A stretch of DNA of 64,000 nucleotides from Clostridium brassicae (GTDB lineage: Bacteria; Bacillota; Clostridia; Clostridiales; Clostridiaceae), in assembly GCF_026738875.1 (NCBI RefSeq), contig NZ_JAPQFJ010000015.1, positions 1-64,000 on the forward strand. Reading direction: 5' to 3'. A program made the position numbers and the translations under genes. A model generated the notes under the pieces. It was not told where the DNA came from, ran no database searches, and saw only the letters and a list, made by a program, of their open reading frames with translations. Every line of letters starts with the position of its first letter. Within the stretch, counting starts at the first letter, position 1. Of the stretch, positions 33,146 to 41,389 are shown one piece after another.

Positions 33146-35776
33146 TTATTTCCTTGGGTTATTAATTTGGGATTGAGCTGCAGCAAGTCTTGCTAATGGC
33201 ACTCTAAATGGTGAACATGAAACATAGTCAAGTCCTGTATTATGGAAGAATTCTACAGAAGAAGGATCTCCTCCATGCTCTCCACAAATCCCTACTTTAA
33301 GATCTTTTCTTGCGCCTCTTCCTAATGTAGTAGCCATCTCAACAAGCTTACCTACACCATTTTGATCTAATTTTTGGAATGGATCAAATTCATAAACACT
33401 TCTTTCATAGTAATCATTTAAGAATTTACCCGCATCATCTCTTGAAAAACCAAATGTCATTTGTGTTAAATCATTAGTTCCAAAAGAGAAGAAATCAGCT
33501 TCTTTAGCTATTTCATCTGCTGTTAGAGCAGCTCTTGGAATTTCTATCATAGTTCCAACTTTATAGTCCATATGAATTCCTTCATCTGCTATTATCTCAT
33601 CTGCTATTCTAACTACAGTATCTTTTACATACTTTAATTCTTTTCTTTCACCTACTAATGGAATCATTATTTCTGGAACTATATCATATCCTTTTTCTTT
33701 TTTAACACTTATAGCAGCTTCTATAATAGCTCTTGTTTGCATTTCAGCAATTTCTGGATATGATACTGTTAAACGACATCCTCTATGACCCATCATAGGG
33801 TTAAACTCATGTAAACTTTGAATAGTAGAATTCAACTCTTCATAGCTTATTCCCATCTCTTCTGAAAGTTCCTTTATATCTTCTTCTTCAGTTGGTAAAA
33901 ATTCATGTAGTGGTGGATCTAAGAATCTTATTGTAACAGGTCTACCTTCCATAGCCTTGTATATTCCAATAAAATCTTCTCTTTGCATTGGAAGCAATTT
34001 TTCTAATGCTTTTCTTCTTTGCTCTTCATTTTCTGAAACTATCATTTCTCTAACTGCTGGTATTCTATCTTCATTAAAGAACATATGCTCTGTTCTACAT
34101 AGTCCTATTCCTTCTGCTCCAAATCTAACAGCTTGCTCAGCATCTCTTGGAGTATCAGCATTAGTTCTTACTTTTAATTTTCTTGTTTCATCAGCCCATT
34201 TCATAAAAATCCCAAAATATCCTGTTATCTCAGGGGCTACCGTTTTTATAGCAAATCCATATACATTTCCTGTACTTCCATCAAGAGATATGTAATCTCC
34301 TTCTTGATATGCATTTCCATTTACTGTGAATTTTCTTTCTTCTTCATTTACTTTTATTTCTCCACATCCTGCTACACAACAAGTTCCCATTCCTCTTGCT
34401 ACAACTGCAGCATGAGAAGTCATGCCTCCTCTTACTGTAAGTATACCTTCTGCAGCAACCATTCCCTCAATATCTTCTGGTGAAGTTTCTAATCTAACTA
34501 ATATTACTTTCTCACCTTTTTCATGATGAGATTTTGCTTCTTGAGCTGTAAAATAAATTCTACCGCATGCTGCTCCTGGAGAAGCTGGTAATCCTTTAGC
34601 AATAGGATTTGCTTTCTTTAACTCATTTTCATCAAATGCAGGATGAAGTAATGAATCTAATTGTTTAGGCTCAACTTTTAATAAAGCTTCCTTTTTAGTC
34701 AAAACGCCTTCTTCAACCAAATCTACTGCGATTTTCAATGCAGCTGGGGCTGTCCTTTTTCCGTTTCTTGTTTGTAAGAAATATAATTTACCTTGTTCTA
34801 TTGTGAACTCCATATCTTGCATATCTCTATAATGTGCTTCTAGTTTCTTAGCTATACTCATAAATTCATCAAAGCACTTTGGTAACTCTTCTTTTAATTT
34901 TGATATAGGTTGTGGTGTTCTGATACCAGCAACTACATCCTCTCCTTGAGCATTTATTAAATATTCTCCGAATATTTCATTTTTTCCATTAGCTGGATTC
35001 CTAGTAAATGCAACACCTGTTCCTGAAGTGTTTCCCATATTACCAAATACCATTGATTGAACATTTACTGCTGTTCCCCAACTAGATGATATATCGTTTA
35101 ATCTTCTATAAACTATTGCTCTTGGATTATTCCATGATCTAAATACAGCTTTTACAGATTCCATTAACTGTTCTTTTGGATCCTGAGGGAAACTACTTCC
35201 CATTTCCTTAACGTATATTTCTTTATATCTTTCAACAACTTCTTTTAAATCATCAGTAGTTAAATCTGTATCATATTCATAATTTTTTTCATCTTTAATT
35301 TCATCTAAAATGTTTTCAAATTTTCTTTTATCAAGTCCCATAGCTACATCTGAGAACATTTGAATAAATCTTCTGTAGGAATCATATGCAAATCTCTCAT
35401 TTTGAGTAAGTTCTGCAACTCCTTTTACTGACTCATCATTTAATCCTAAGTTTAGTATAGTATCCATCATACCAGGCATAGAAACTCTTGCACCTGATCT
35501 TACTGAAACAAGAAGAGGATTTTGCTTGTCTCCAAATTTTTTACCTGTAATTTCTTCTGTGTTTTTCAAAGCATTGTTGATTTGTTGAATAATTTCGTCA
35601 ACAATAATTTCACCATCTTCATAATATTTAGTGCAGGCTTCTGTAGTTATAGTAAAACCTTGTGGAACAGGTATTCCTATGTTTGTCATTTCAGCTAAAT
35701 TTGCTCCCTTTCCACCTAATAGGTTCCTCATACTAGCATTACCTTCACTAAATAGGTAAACATACTTTTTCTCCAT
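33146..35776 (-). CDS. ppdK: Pyruvate, phosphate dikinase
   Basis: Enzyme of 876 residues interconverting pyruvate, ATP and phosphate with PEP, AMP and diphosphate. N-terminal ATP-grasp domain begins SEGNASMRNLLGGKGANLAE; RSGARVSMPGMMDTILNLGL (about 90-109) is typical. Phosphohistidine domain: GGMTSHAAVVARGMGTCCV with the His of TSHAA. C-terminal PEP/pyruvate barrel: GAEGIGLCRTEHMFF, GRPVTIRFLDPPLHEF, SFGTNDLTQMTFGFSRDD and VGICGEHGGD. Clostridia use it in a PPi-linked glycolysis/gluconeogenesis step. ATG 35776 is chosen because aaaagggg lies 7 bases ahead; an ATG at 35785 touches the ribosome site. The CcpN-like regulator is just upstream. Confidence 0.97.
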   Translation of the reverse strand: MEKKYVYLFSEGNASMRNLLGGKGANLAEMTNIGIPVPQGFTITTEACTKYYEDGEIIVDEIIQQINNALKNTEEITGKKFGDKQNPLLVSVRSGARVSMPGMMDTILNLGLNDESVKGVAELTQNERFAYDSYRRFIQMFSDVAMGLDKRKFENILDEIKDEKNYEYDTDLTTDDLKEVVERYKEIYVKEMGSSFPQDPKEQLMESVKAVFRSWNNPRAIVYRRLNDISSSWGTAVNVQSMVFGNMGNTSGTGVAFTRNPANGKNEIFGEYLINAQGEDVVAGIRTPQPISKLKEELPKCFDEFMSIAKKLEAHYRDMQDMEFTIEQGKLYFLQTRNGKRTAPAALKIAVDLVEEGVLTKKEALLKVEPKQLDSLLHPAFDENELKKANPIAKGLPASPGAACGRIYFTAQEAKSHHEKGEKVILVRLETSPEDIEGMVAAEGILTVRGGMTSHAAVVARGMGTCCVAGCGEIKVNEEERKFTVNGNAYQEGDYISLDGSTGNVYGFAIKTVAPEITGYFGIFMKWADETRKLKVRTNADTPRDAEQAVRFGAEGIGLCRTEHMFFNEDRIPAVREMIVSENEEQRRKALEKLLPMQREDFIGIYKAMEGRPVTIRFLDPPLHEFLPTEEEDIKELSEEMGISYEELNSTIQSLHEFNPMMGHRGCRLTVSYPEIAEMQTRAIIEAAISVKKEKGYDIVPEIMIPLVGERKELKYVKDTVVRIADEIIADEGIHMDYKVGTMIEIPRAALTADEIAKEADFFSFGTNDLTQMTFGFSRDDAGKFLNDYYERSVYEFDPFQKLDQNGVGKLVEMATTLGRGARKDLKVGICGEHGGDPSSVEFFHNTGLDYVSCSPFRVPLARLAAAQSQINNPRK

Positions 35777-35817
35777 ACTAAACATCCCCTTTTAATATTT
35801 GTCTATTATTAGTACTT

Positions 35818-35833
35818 ACCGAGTTGCCTCGGT
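35818..35833 (-). other. Small GNRA-tetraloop hairpin between the CcpN-like gene and ppdK
   Basis: On the minus strand accgag-gcaa-ctcggt: a 6-bp stem with a GCAA tetraloop, extendable by ctt/aag across a bulge. No U-tract follows, so it is more likely an mRNA stabiliser or processing barrier at the 5' side of ppdK than a terminator. Confidence 0.5.
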
Positions 35834-35842
35834 TAAGTTAAC

Positions 35843-36484
35843 TTAATCATTTTCAATCATTTTGACAAAAAGACGTGTTATGTTTGTTTTTGAAAGTTTA
35901 CCTATTACTTTAATTTTTTCTTCATTTTCCTCGGAAGTTTTTTCAACAACTGGAAGACTGTCAACTTCTCTATCAATAATTTTTTTTGCTGCTGTATAAA
36001 CTGAATCTTGTGATTCTACGTATACTATATTAGGCATTCTTGTCATAATAATTCCTATAGGTACTTTGTTTATATCAGTTCCACCTATAGCAGTCTTTAA
36101 GAAATCTTTTCTCGATACAGCACCAACTAAACATCCTTTATTTTCAACAAAGATAGTTCCTACATCATTTAAAAATAAATTTACTATAGCATTATATACA
36201 GTTGTTTGTTCATCCACAGTAATAGGTTTTGACATCACATCTTTTATTTTAATTTTCTTTAGGTAATCATTAAATAATCCTGATGTTGTCTTGTTAGCAT
36301 AAATATACCCTACTTTTGGTCTAGCCTCTAATATTTCAGTCATTGTAAGAATAGCTAAGTCTGGTCTTAAGGCAGCTCTTGTGAGTCCTATTTTGCTTGC
36401 TAATTGTTCACTAGTAATTGGTCCATTTTTTTTTACCAATTCAATAATTTCTTTTTGTCTAGATGATAAATTAATTGTTTCCAA
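35843..36484 (-). CDS. CcpN/YqzB-like transcription regulator (HTH plus two CBS domains)
   Basis: Protein of 213 residues. An N-terminal helix-turn-helix (about 4-65: SSRQKEIIELVKKNGPITSE, IGLTRAALRPDLAILTMTE) is followed by two CBS domains (about 80-135 and 145-205; IKDVMSKPITVDEQTTVYNA, IIMTRMPNIVYVESQDS). CcpN-type proteins sense adenine nucleotides and control gluconeogenic genes; here the next gene, ppdK, is the natural target. The TTG at 36484 directly after gcgagggagg is taken as start, giving the family length; the frame extends to 36541 without a site. The PPDK regulatory phosphotransferase gene (yqfL) often found with it is not present here. Confidence 0.88.
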   Translation of the reverse strand: METINLSSRQKEIIELVKKNGPITSEQLASKIGLTRAALRPDLAILTMTEILEARPKVGYIYANKTTSGLFNDYLKKIKIKDVMSKPITVDEQTTVYNAIVNLFLNDVGTIFVENKGCLVGAVSRKDFLKTAIGGTDINKVPIGIIMTRMPNIVYVESQDSVYTAAKKIIDREVDSLPVVEKTSEENEEKIKVIGKLSKTNITRLFVKMIEND

Positions 36485-36743
36485 CCTCCCTCGCAATAAC
36501 AAACATATTATATCACGTATTTCAAAGAAATAGTATAGCACTTATCCGTATGTGATACTCATTATGTTTAATTATTTATATATGTGATGTATTTTTCTTC
36601 GATTTTCTTACGCTTATTAAATTTTTTTCCGTATATGTTTTACTTAATTCTTATTAATTAAGAATTATATGCTATATTTTCATTTTAAATATGTGCTATA
36701 CAAATAAACTATGTGCTATACTTCTTTTCAAAATCCATACTTT
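36485..36743. other. AT-rich spacer upstream of the CcpN-like gene
   Basis: About 260 bases containing the CcpN-like gene's promoter region. ttaattcttattaattaagaatta at about 36643-36666 is a short palindromic stretch. The plus-strand open frame here is antisense to the DUF4342 gene and low in complexity, and is not counted. Confidence 0.4.
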
Positions 36744-36775
36744 AAAAATAAAAACGACAGTATTATCTGCCGTCA
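36744..36775 (-). terminator. Terminator after the DUF4342 gene
   Basis: On the minus strand acggcag-ataata-ctgtcgt (one G-U pair) followed by ttttatttttaaag. The 5' arm overlaps the final codons and stop of the gene. Confidence 0.8.
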
Positions 36776-37359
36776 TTATTCTTTTCTTTATCTTCGTCAA
36801 CTTCTTCAAAAGTTACAGTATATTGATATACATTATCACTGTCATCTTTATTAGCAGTTTTTTCACCCTTATTATCAAATTTTTCTTTTACTTCATTTGT
36901 AAAGTCATCAATTTTTTCCTTCATATCTTGTGCTTTATTCTTTATAATCTTATTTACTACTTCTACAGAACCATCACTTTTAATTATTTCAACACTAATT
37001 TTAGTAATAACAGCAGTTAACATTCCAAGTACTGCAAGTGAAGGAATTGCAAGAGCAAGCACCCCAGCAGCTACTCCAGCATTAACAGGTATATCAGCAA
37101 GTACTTTTGCATCTTTTTTTATAATTATTCTATTAACATTACCTTTTTTTATAGTTTCTTTAAGCCATGCTATAAATTCTTCTTTGGTAGTATATATATC
37201 ATCTTTTAAGTTATATTTATTTTTTTGGTTTTTTTCTATATAAATTAATGCCTCAACTACATCTCCACTACATGCTTCCAAAGCCTCTTTTGCTTCAGTA
37301 TAACTTACACCTGTTCTTTCTCTTACAATATCAATTTTTTCTAAAGATATATCATTCAT
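36763..37359 (-). CDS. DUF4342 protein with UBA/EF-Ts-like N-terminal helices
   Basis: Protein of 198 residues. The first about 45 residues are a UBA/TS-N-like three-helix unit (LEKIDIVRERTGVSYTEAKE ... SGDVVEALIYIEK), followed by a DUF4342 region with a hydrophobic hairpin (about 93-125, VNAGVAAGVLALAIPSLAVL). The C-terminal tail is very charged and Asn-rich. Probably membrane associated; function unknown. The ATG at 37359 with aagaaggagtgaatgta ahead is preferred to the GTG at 37368. It overlaps recO by 8 bases, so it is in the recO operon. Confidence 0.82.
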   Translation of the reverse strand: MNDISLEKIDIVRERTGVSYTEAKEALEACSGDVVEALIYIEKNQKNKYNLKDDIYTTKEEFIAWLKETIKKGNVNRIIIKKDAKVLADIPVNAGVAAGVLALAIPSLAVLGMLTAVITKISVEIIKSDGSVEVVNKIIKNKAQDMKEKIDDFTNEVKEKFDNKGEKTANKDDSDNVYQYTVTFEEVDEDKEKNNDGR

Positions 37360-38110
37360 TACATTCACTCCTTCTTAAATAATTGTAAAATTCTAAGCTT
37401 TTAGGTTTTTTTGAATAGTTTTGAGAAATAAATATATCTAAGACTTTATGGATTTCATTTTTTAATTCTTGAGATGCTGAAACCCTACTTATATTTTCAA
37501 TAGGTATCCTATTTAAAAATCTTAAAATATTATACGCTGGATAGCTTATGTTTATTCCATTGGTCTTATTACATTCAACACACACACCACCATTATATTG
37601 AAAGCTTATATAATTTGATGTACTTAATTTATTCCCACATAAGCTACACTTATCAAAGTTAAATCCATATCCAGTAGCTTTCAAAATTTTTAATTCAAAA
37701 CTTCTCGCTAAAATTTCCAAATCCACAGCTTTACTCTTTAGGAGATATAGAGCCTTTACAAAATCTTTGAATAAATCCCTGTTACTTTCTTCCTCTTGTA
37801 GTCCAATTAATATTAGTTCACAAAAATAAGAAGCAAAAGTTATAGAATCTATATCTTTTAATATATCTTGAAAAGAATCTATTATCTCAACCTCATTTAC
37901 AGTAAATAAATTCTTGCCTCTATAAAGTACGTATTCTCCAAAACAAAATTGTTGAGTAGAAGATAAAAATTTACTTTTTCCTTTTTTAGCTCCTCTTGCT
38001 ATTGCAGAAACCTTACCTAACTTTTCACAAAAAAGCCACAGTAGCTTATCATTTTCCTTGTAATCTTGAGTTTTTAGCACTACTCCTCTACTCTTAAATA
38101 CCGACAGAAT
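37352..38110 (-). CDS. recO: DNA repair protein RecO
   Basis: RecO loads RecA in the RecFOR recombination pathway. OB fold at the N-terminus, helical middle, and a zinc-finger-like motif CSLCGNKL...GGVCVECN (four Cys) near residues 155-190. The family N-terminus SVFKSRGVVLKTQDYKENDK lies upstream of the first ordinary start (GTG 38080), and the only codons near the ribosome site (caggaga) are ATT (38110) or CTG (38107). I therefore extend the gene to 38110 (252 codons), which restores the usual length; a rare ATT/CTG start is implied. With the GTG the OB fold would lose its first strand. Confidence 0.85.
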   Translation of the reverse strand: MLSVFKSRGVVLKTQDYKENDKLLWLFCEKLGKVSAIARGAKKGKSKFLSSTQQFCFGEYVLYRGKNLFTVNEVEIIDSFQDILKDIDSITFASYFCELILIGLQEEESNRDLFKDFVKALYLLKSKAVDLEILARSFELKILKATGYGFNFDKCSLCGNKLSTSNYISFQYNGGVCVECNKTNGINISYPAYNILRFLNRIPIENISRVSASQELKNEIHKVLDIFISQNYSKKPKSLEFYNYLRRSECNE

Positions 38111-38307
38111 ACCATCTCCTGTTCAAACCATCTTAAAATTACATAAACAATATTTGAATCACCTATTATTTATATTATAACCTATTTTACCAAATAAATA
38201 ATAGATTAATTTGTAAATTTTTTCTTAATATGTAATTTATATCATTTCAGCGTGATTAAATATTTTTTATATCTCTTATCTAGTCTTTAATAATTATGTT
38301 ATTTTAT

Positions 38308-39198
38308 TTATCTTTGATCTTTATATCCAAGTTCCTTTAACATAAATTGACTATCTCTCCAATCTTTTTTAACTTTAACCCATATTTTAAGATTGACTTT
38401 GCTTTCTAAGAATTTTTCCATATCCTGTCTAGCATATGTAGATATTCTTTTCAACATTTGTCCTCCCTTACCAATAATTATACCCTTGTGAGAATCTTTT
38501 TCGCAAAGTAGATTTACATCAATATGATAATTACCATTATTATTTTGTTTCATAGTTAATATTTCAACAGCTATACCATGTGGCACTTCTTCAGATAATA
38601 ATTTTAGTGCTTTTTCTCTTACAATTTCCGAAATTATAAATCTTTCTTGCTGATCCGTAATCATATCATCAGGATAATATTTAGGTCCCTCTGGTATATA
38701 TTTTACCATTAAATCTATTAATGTCTCTATGTTTTTACTTTTTTTAGCAGAAATAGGTACTATTTCAGTAAATTCCATATAACCTGAATACTTTTCAAGG
38801 GCTTTAGCAACTAGCTCCGGAGGATTTTCGTCTGTTTTATTTATTATTAAAAATACAGGCTTTTTAGTATCTTTTAATCCTTCAAGTATTTTTAAATCAC
38901 CTTTTCCTATCTCCTCTTGAGGAGTTGTCATAAATAATATTAAGTCTACTTCTCTAACAGATTCTTCCGCAACTTTTACCATATATTCGCCTAATCTGTG
39001 TCTAGGTTTATGAATACCAGGTGTATCAACAAAAACAAGCTGATAATCCTCCTTAGTTAAAACCGATTTTATATTATTTCTTGTAGTTTGTGGTCTACAT
39101 GATACAATTGATAACTTTTCTCCAATTATTTTATTGGTTAATGTAGATTTTCCTACATTGGGTCTTCCTATTATAGTAACAAATCCTGATTTGAACAT
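38308..39198 (-). CDS. era: GTPase Era
   Basis: Protein of 296 residues that binds 16S rRNA near its 3' end during 30S assembly. G1 GRPNVGKS (about 11-18), G2/G3 DTPG (about 58-61), G4 NKTD (about 122-125), G5 SAKK (about 150-153). The C-terminal KH domain includes [14 protein letters not shown] (about 240-253). Length is typical. It lies 9 bases after cdd; aaggagga before ATG. Usual partner of recO, cdd, dgkA and ybeY. Confidence 0.98.
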   Translation of the reverse strand: MFKSGFVTIIGRPNVGKSTLTNKIIGEKLSIVSCRPQTTRNNIKSVLTKEDYQLVFVDTPGIHKPRHRLGEYMVKVAEESVREVDLILFMTTPQEEIGKGDLKILEGLKDTKKPVFLIINKTDENPPELVAKALEKYSGYMEFTEIVPISAKKSKNIETLIDLMVKYIPEGPKYYPDDMITDQQERFIISEIVREKALKLLSEEVPHGIAVEILTMKQNNNGNYHIDVNLLCEKDSHKGIIIGKGGQMLKRISTYARQDMEKFLESKVNLKIWVKVKKDWRDSQFMLKELGYKDQR

Positions 39199-39207
39199 AA
39201 ATCCTCC

Positions 39208-39606
39208 TTATTTAATTAAATCTTTTTTTGTAAATGCACCTGGCAATATATCATCAATTTTCTTTGTTAAATACTCTTTTTCATTCTTTACAAGTATTAT
39301 ATCTGTATCTTCATCACAAAATTCACTAATAACCTGTCTGCATATTCCACATGGATAAGTGTAGGTAGTTGTATCTCCAACAATAGCTATTGCCTTAAGT
39401 TTTCTATTTCCTTCTGTAACTGCATTAAAAATAGCTGTTCTTTCAGCACAATTAGTAGCACCATAAGAAGCATTTTCAATATTACATCCACTATATATTT
39501 TACCATCTTCCATTATAACAGCAGCACCTACCTTGAAATTTGAATAAGGAGCATATGCCCGTTCTCTAATTTCTAATGCTTTTCTTACTAATTCTCTATA
39601 ATCCAT
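39208..39606 (-). CDS. cdd: Cytidine deaminase
   Basis: Enzyme of 132 residues converting cytidine or deoxycytidine to uridine forms for pyrimidine salvage. Zinc ligands Cys53, Cys86 and Cys89 and the catalytic Glu55 are in NCAERTAIF and PCGICRQ. Tetrameric short form (Bacillus type). It is linked to era by a 9-base gap, with aggaaaagtt as ribosome site. Confidence 0.97.
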   Translation of the reverse strand: MDYRELVRKALEIRERAYAPYSNFKVGAAVIMEDGKIYSGCNIENASYGATNCAERTAIFNAVTEGNRKLKAIAIVGDTTTYTYPCGICRQVISEFCDEDTDIILVKNEKEYLTKKIDDILPGAFTKKDLIK

Positions 39607-39687
39607 AACTTTTCCTCCATAGGATTAATTTTCTGAAATATGATAGTATATAAATTATACCACGTCTTAGTTTCATTTCAAATTCTT

Positions 39688-40401
39688 TTAATCAAAAACT
39701 CTAAATATAAGTAGTGTTAATAAGATTCCAAAAACAGCTCCAGCTATAACTTCCCAAATCGAATGTACTTCCGAATCAACTCTACTTTGAGCGACTATTA
39801 AAGCCATAAGATAACTTAAAATCATAACTATAGGCCTTCCTGTAAGTAGAACTATCATTGTAGCAATAGAAAATGCTATTGCGCTATGCCCACTAGGCAT
39901 ACCTCCCTTTAATGGAGTTCCTTCTCCAAATATAGCTTTAACAATCACAGTAGCCAAAGATACTATTACTAAAACTAAAAAAATCATATAAGGATTAGAA
40001 TTTCTTATTTTATTTATAACAATTAAACTAAAAGGAGATAATCTATCCCAAAATATTATATATCCTACTAACAATGCATTTATAGCTGAAACTAGAACTG
40101 CTCCTGCAGCAACATTTTTAGCAATTTTTGCTAATGGATGGTAGTAATTAGTGGTTGCATCAATTGTACATTCTATTGCTGTATTAATCATTTCACATAT
40201 CAAAACCATAGTTATCGTTATTGTAATTATTAGCAGTTCTATCTTACTTAAATCATAGAAAAAACATGCACTTAATACAATTAAAGCTGCAATCATATGT
40301 ATTTTCATATTTCTTTGTGTTCTTACACTATATATCATTCCCTCTATAGCATAATTAAAACTATCTACAAGTTTTTTTACTCTTCTAATAATATTCACCA
40401 T
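39688..40401 (-). CDS. dgkA: Diacylglycerol/undecaprenol kinase fused to a PAP2 domain
   Basis: Protein of 237 residues. Residues about 1-118 are a DgkA-type kinase (SFNYAIEGMIYSVRTQRNMK, then the signature EMINTAIECTIDATTNYYHP with the catalytic Glu). Residues about 125-237 are a PAP2-like phosphatase with GGMPSGHSA and SRVDSEVHSIWEV (final Asp replaced by Glu). Gram-positive members mostly phosphorylate undecaprenol. A kinase and a phosphatase for lipid carriers in one chain fit a role in balancing C55-OH and C55-P. Common in clostridia. The neighbouring era cluster placement is standard. Confidence 0.93.
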   Translation of the reverse strand: MVNIIRRVKKLVDSFNYAIEGMIYSVRTQRNMKIHMIAALIVLSACFFYDLSKIELLIITITITMVLICEMINTAIECTIDATTNYYHPLAKIAKNVAAGAVLVSAINALLVGYIIFWDRLSPFSLIVINKIRNSNPYMIFLVLVIVSLATVIVKAIFGEGTPLKGGMPSGHSAIAFSIATMIVLLTGRPIVMILSYLMALIVAQSRVDSEVHSIWEVIAGAVFGILLTLLIFRVFD

Positions 40402-40888
40402 CCTTCACATTTCAAAAGTCCATACCAATACTTATATAATTCCCCTTAATTCATGATATTACAAAACATATGAGATTTTTCACTAATCCTAATTAAAATT
40501 ATAAAACAAATAGATTATTAAAATTTAATTATAGTTCTTTCGAGGGTTATAACATACTGTCCGGCAATTAACCCCCTTAATATAAGTATTGACATGCAAT
40601 AAAATATAACTGCATGTCAATACTTATATTTTTATCCTATGTCTAACCATTCTAATACTTCCATCGCACTCTGTGAAAGCAATTCGCACCGAATCGAAGA
40701 TTTCACCTCTCTGCTTTTCTCTAAAATGGAAGTAAAGTATAGCACAACCTTGGATAATGGTTTCTCCTAAAGAATAACAGCTTCTAAGGATTAGAACTCC
40801 TAAAAATCCTGTTAATAAATTTCATTTGAAATAAAAACTCCACCTGAAATTAAGAACCCTATTTATTACTCATATTATATTTTACCTA
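40402..40888. other. About 490 bp of non-coding DNA inserted in the era-ybeY cluster
   Basis: In related genomes dgkA and ybeY are nearly adjacent, so this looks like inserted material. It holds a perfect 20-bp hairpin (40579-40630). It also holds a less AT-rich stretch at 40640-40790 that can be read on the minus strand as EKQRGEIFDSVRIAFTECDG followed by SIRMVRHRIK. That stretch has no start or ribosome site and is probably a relic. No intact gene is seen. Confidence 0.5.
40579..40630. repeat. Perfect 20-bp inverted repeat
   Basis: aatataagtattgacatgca and its exact complement separated by 12 bases, followed on the plus strand by tttttat. It would terminate plus-strand transcripts, yet no plus-strand gene ends here; on the minus side the T-run is missing. 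Probably the end of a small mobile relic. Confidence 0.75.
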
Positions 40889-41389
40889 TTATCTTCTTAT
40901 ATTAAACTTATCTAAAATCATTTCTTCTCTTTTTCTCATTTTTATTTTATCTTGATCTATCATATGGTCATATCCTAACAAATGTAAAACAGAATGAATA
41001 GTTAAATAGCATACCTCTCTAATAAAGGAGTGTTCATATTCCTTTGATTGTTCTTCCGCTTTTTCTAATGACAATACTATATCCCCTAAGACTAACTCTC
41101 CATTATCCATATCTGCTTCCATAAAATCATAATCTTTATATACTTCTTTATACACTTTTCCTTCTGGATAGTCTAGCATAGGAAAAGATAAAACATCTGT
41201 AACTTTATTTATGTTCCTTTGCTCTTTATTTATCATTTTAATTTTTTCATTATCTATAAAGATAACACTAATTTCAGTAGGAACGTCTACTTCTTCCTCT
41301 TTTAAAGCATAATTAATTATATCTTCTATCGTTCCTACCATTTCATCTGTAACTTTAATTTTTTCTTGTCTATCGTCTATATATATCAT
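40889..41389 (-). CDS. ybeY: Endoribonuclease YbeY
   Basis: Metal-dependent RNase of 166 residues acting in 16S rRNA maturation and ribosome quality control. The zinc ligands His132, His136 and His142 are in [17 protein letters not shown] and GDIVLS are further family blocks. The ATG overlaps the last base of the pgpH stop codon, so they are coupled. Confidence 0.97.
   Translation of the reverse strand: MIYIDDRQEKIKVTDEMVGTIEDIINYALKEEEVDVPTEISVIFIDNEKIKMINKEQRNINKVTDVLSFPMLDYPEGKVYKEVYKDYDFMEADMDNGELVLGDIVLSLEKAEEQSKEYEHSFIREVCYLTIHSVLHLLGYDHMIDQDKIKMRKREEMILDKFNIRR

Noticed and set aside
36691-37020. Plus-strand hydrophobic frame
   Set aside because: Antisense to the DUF4342 gene; its hydrophobicity is just the complement of a Lys/Glu-rich coding strand.
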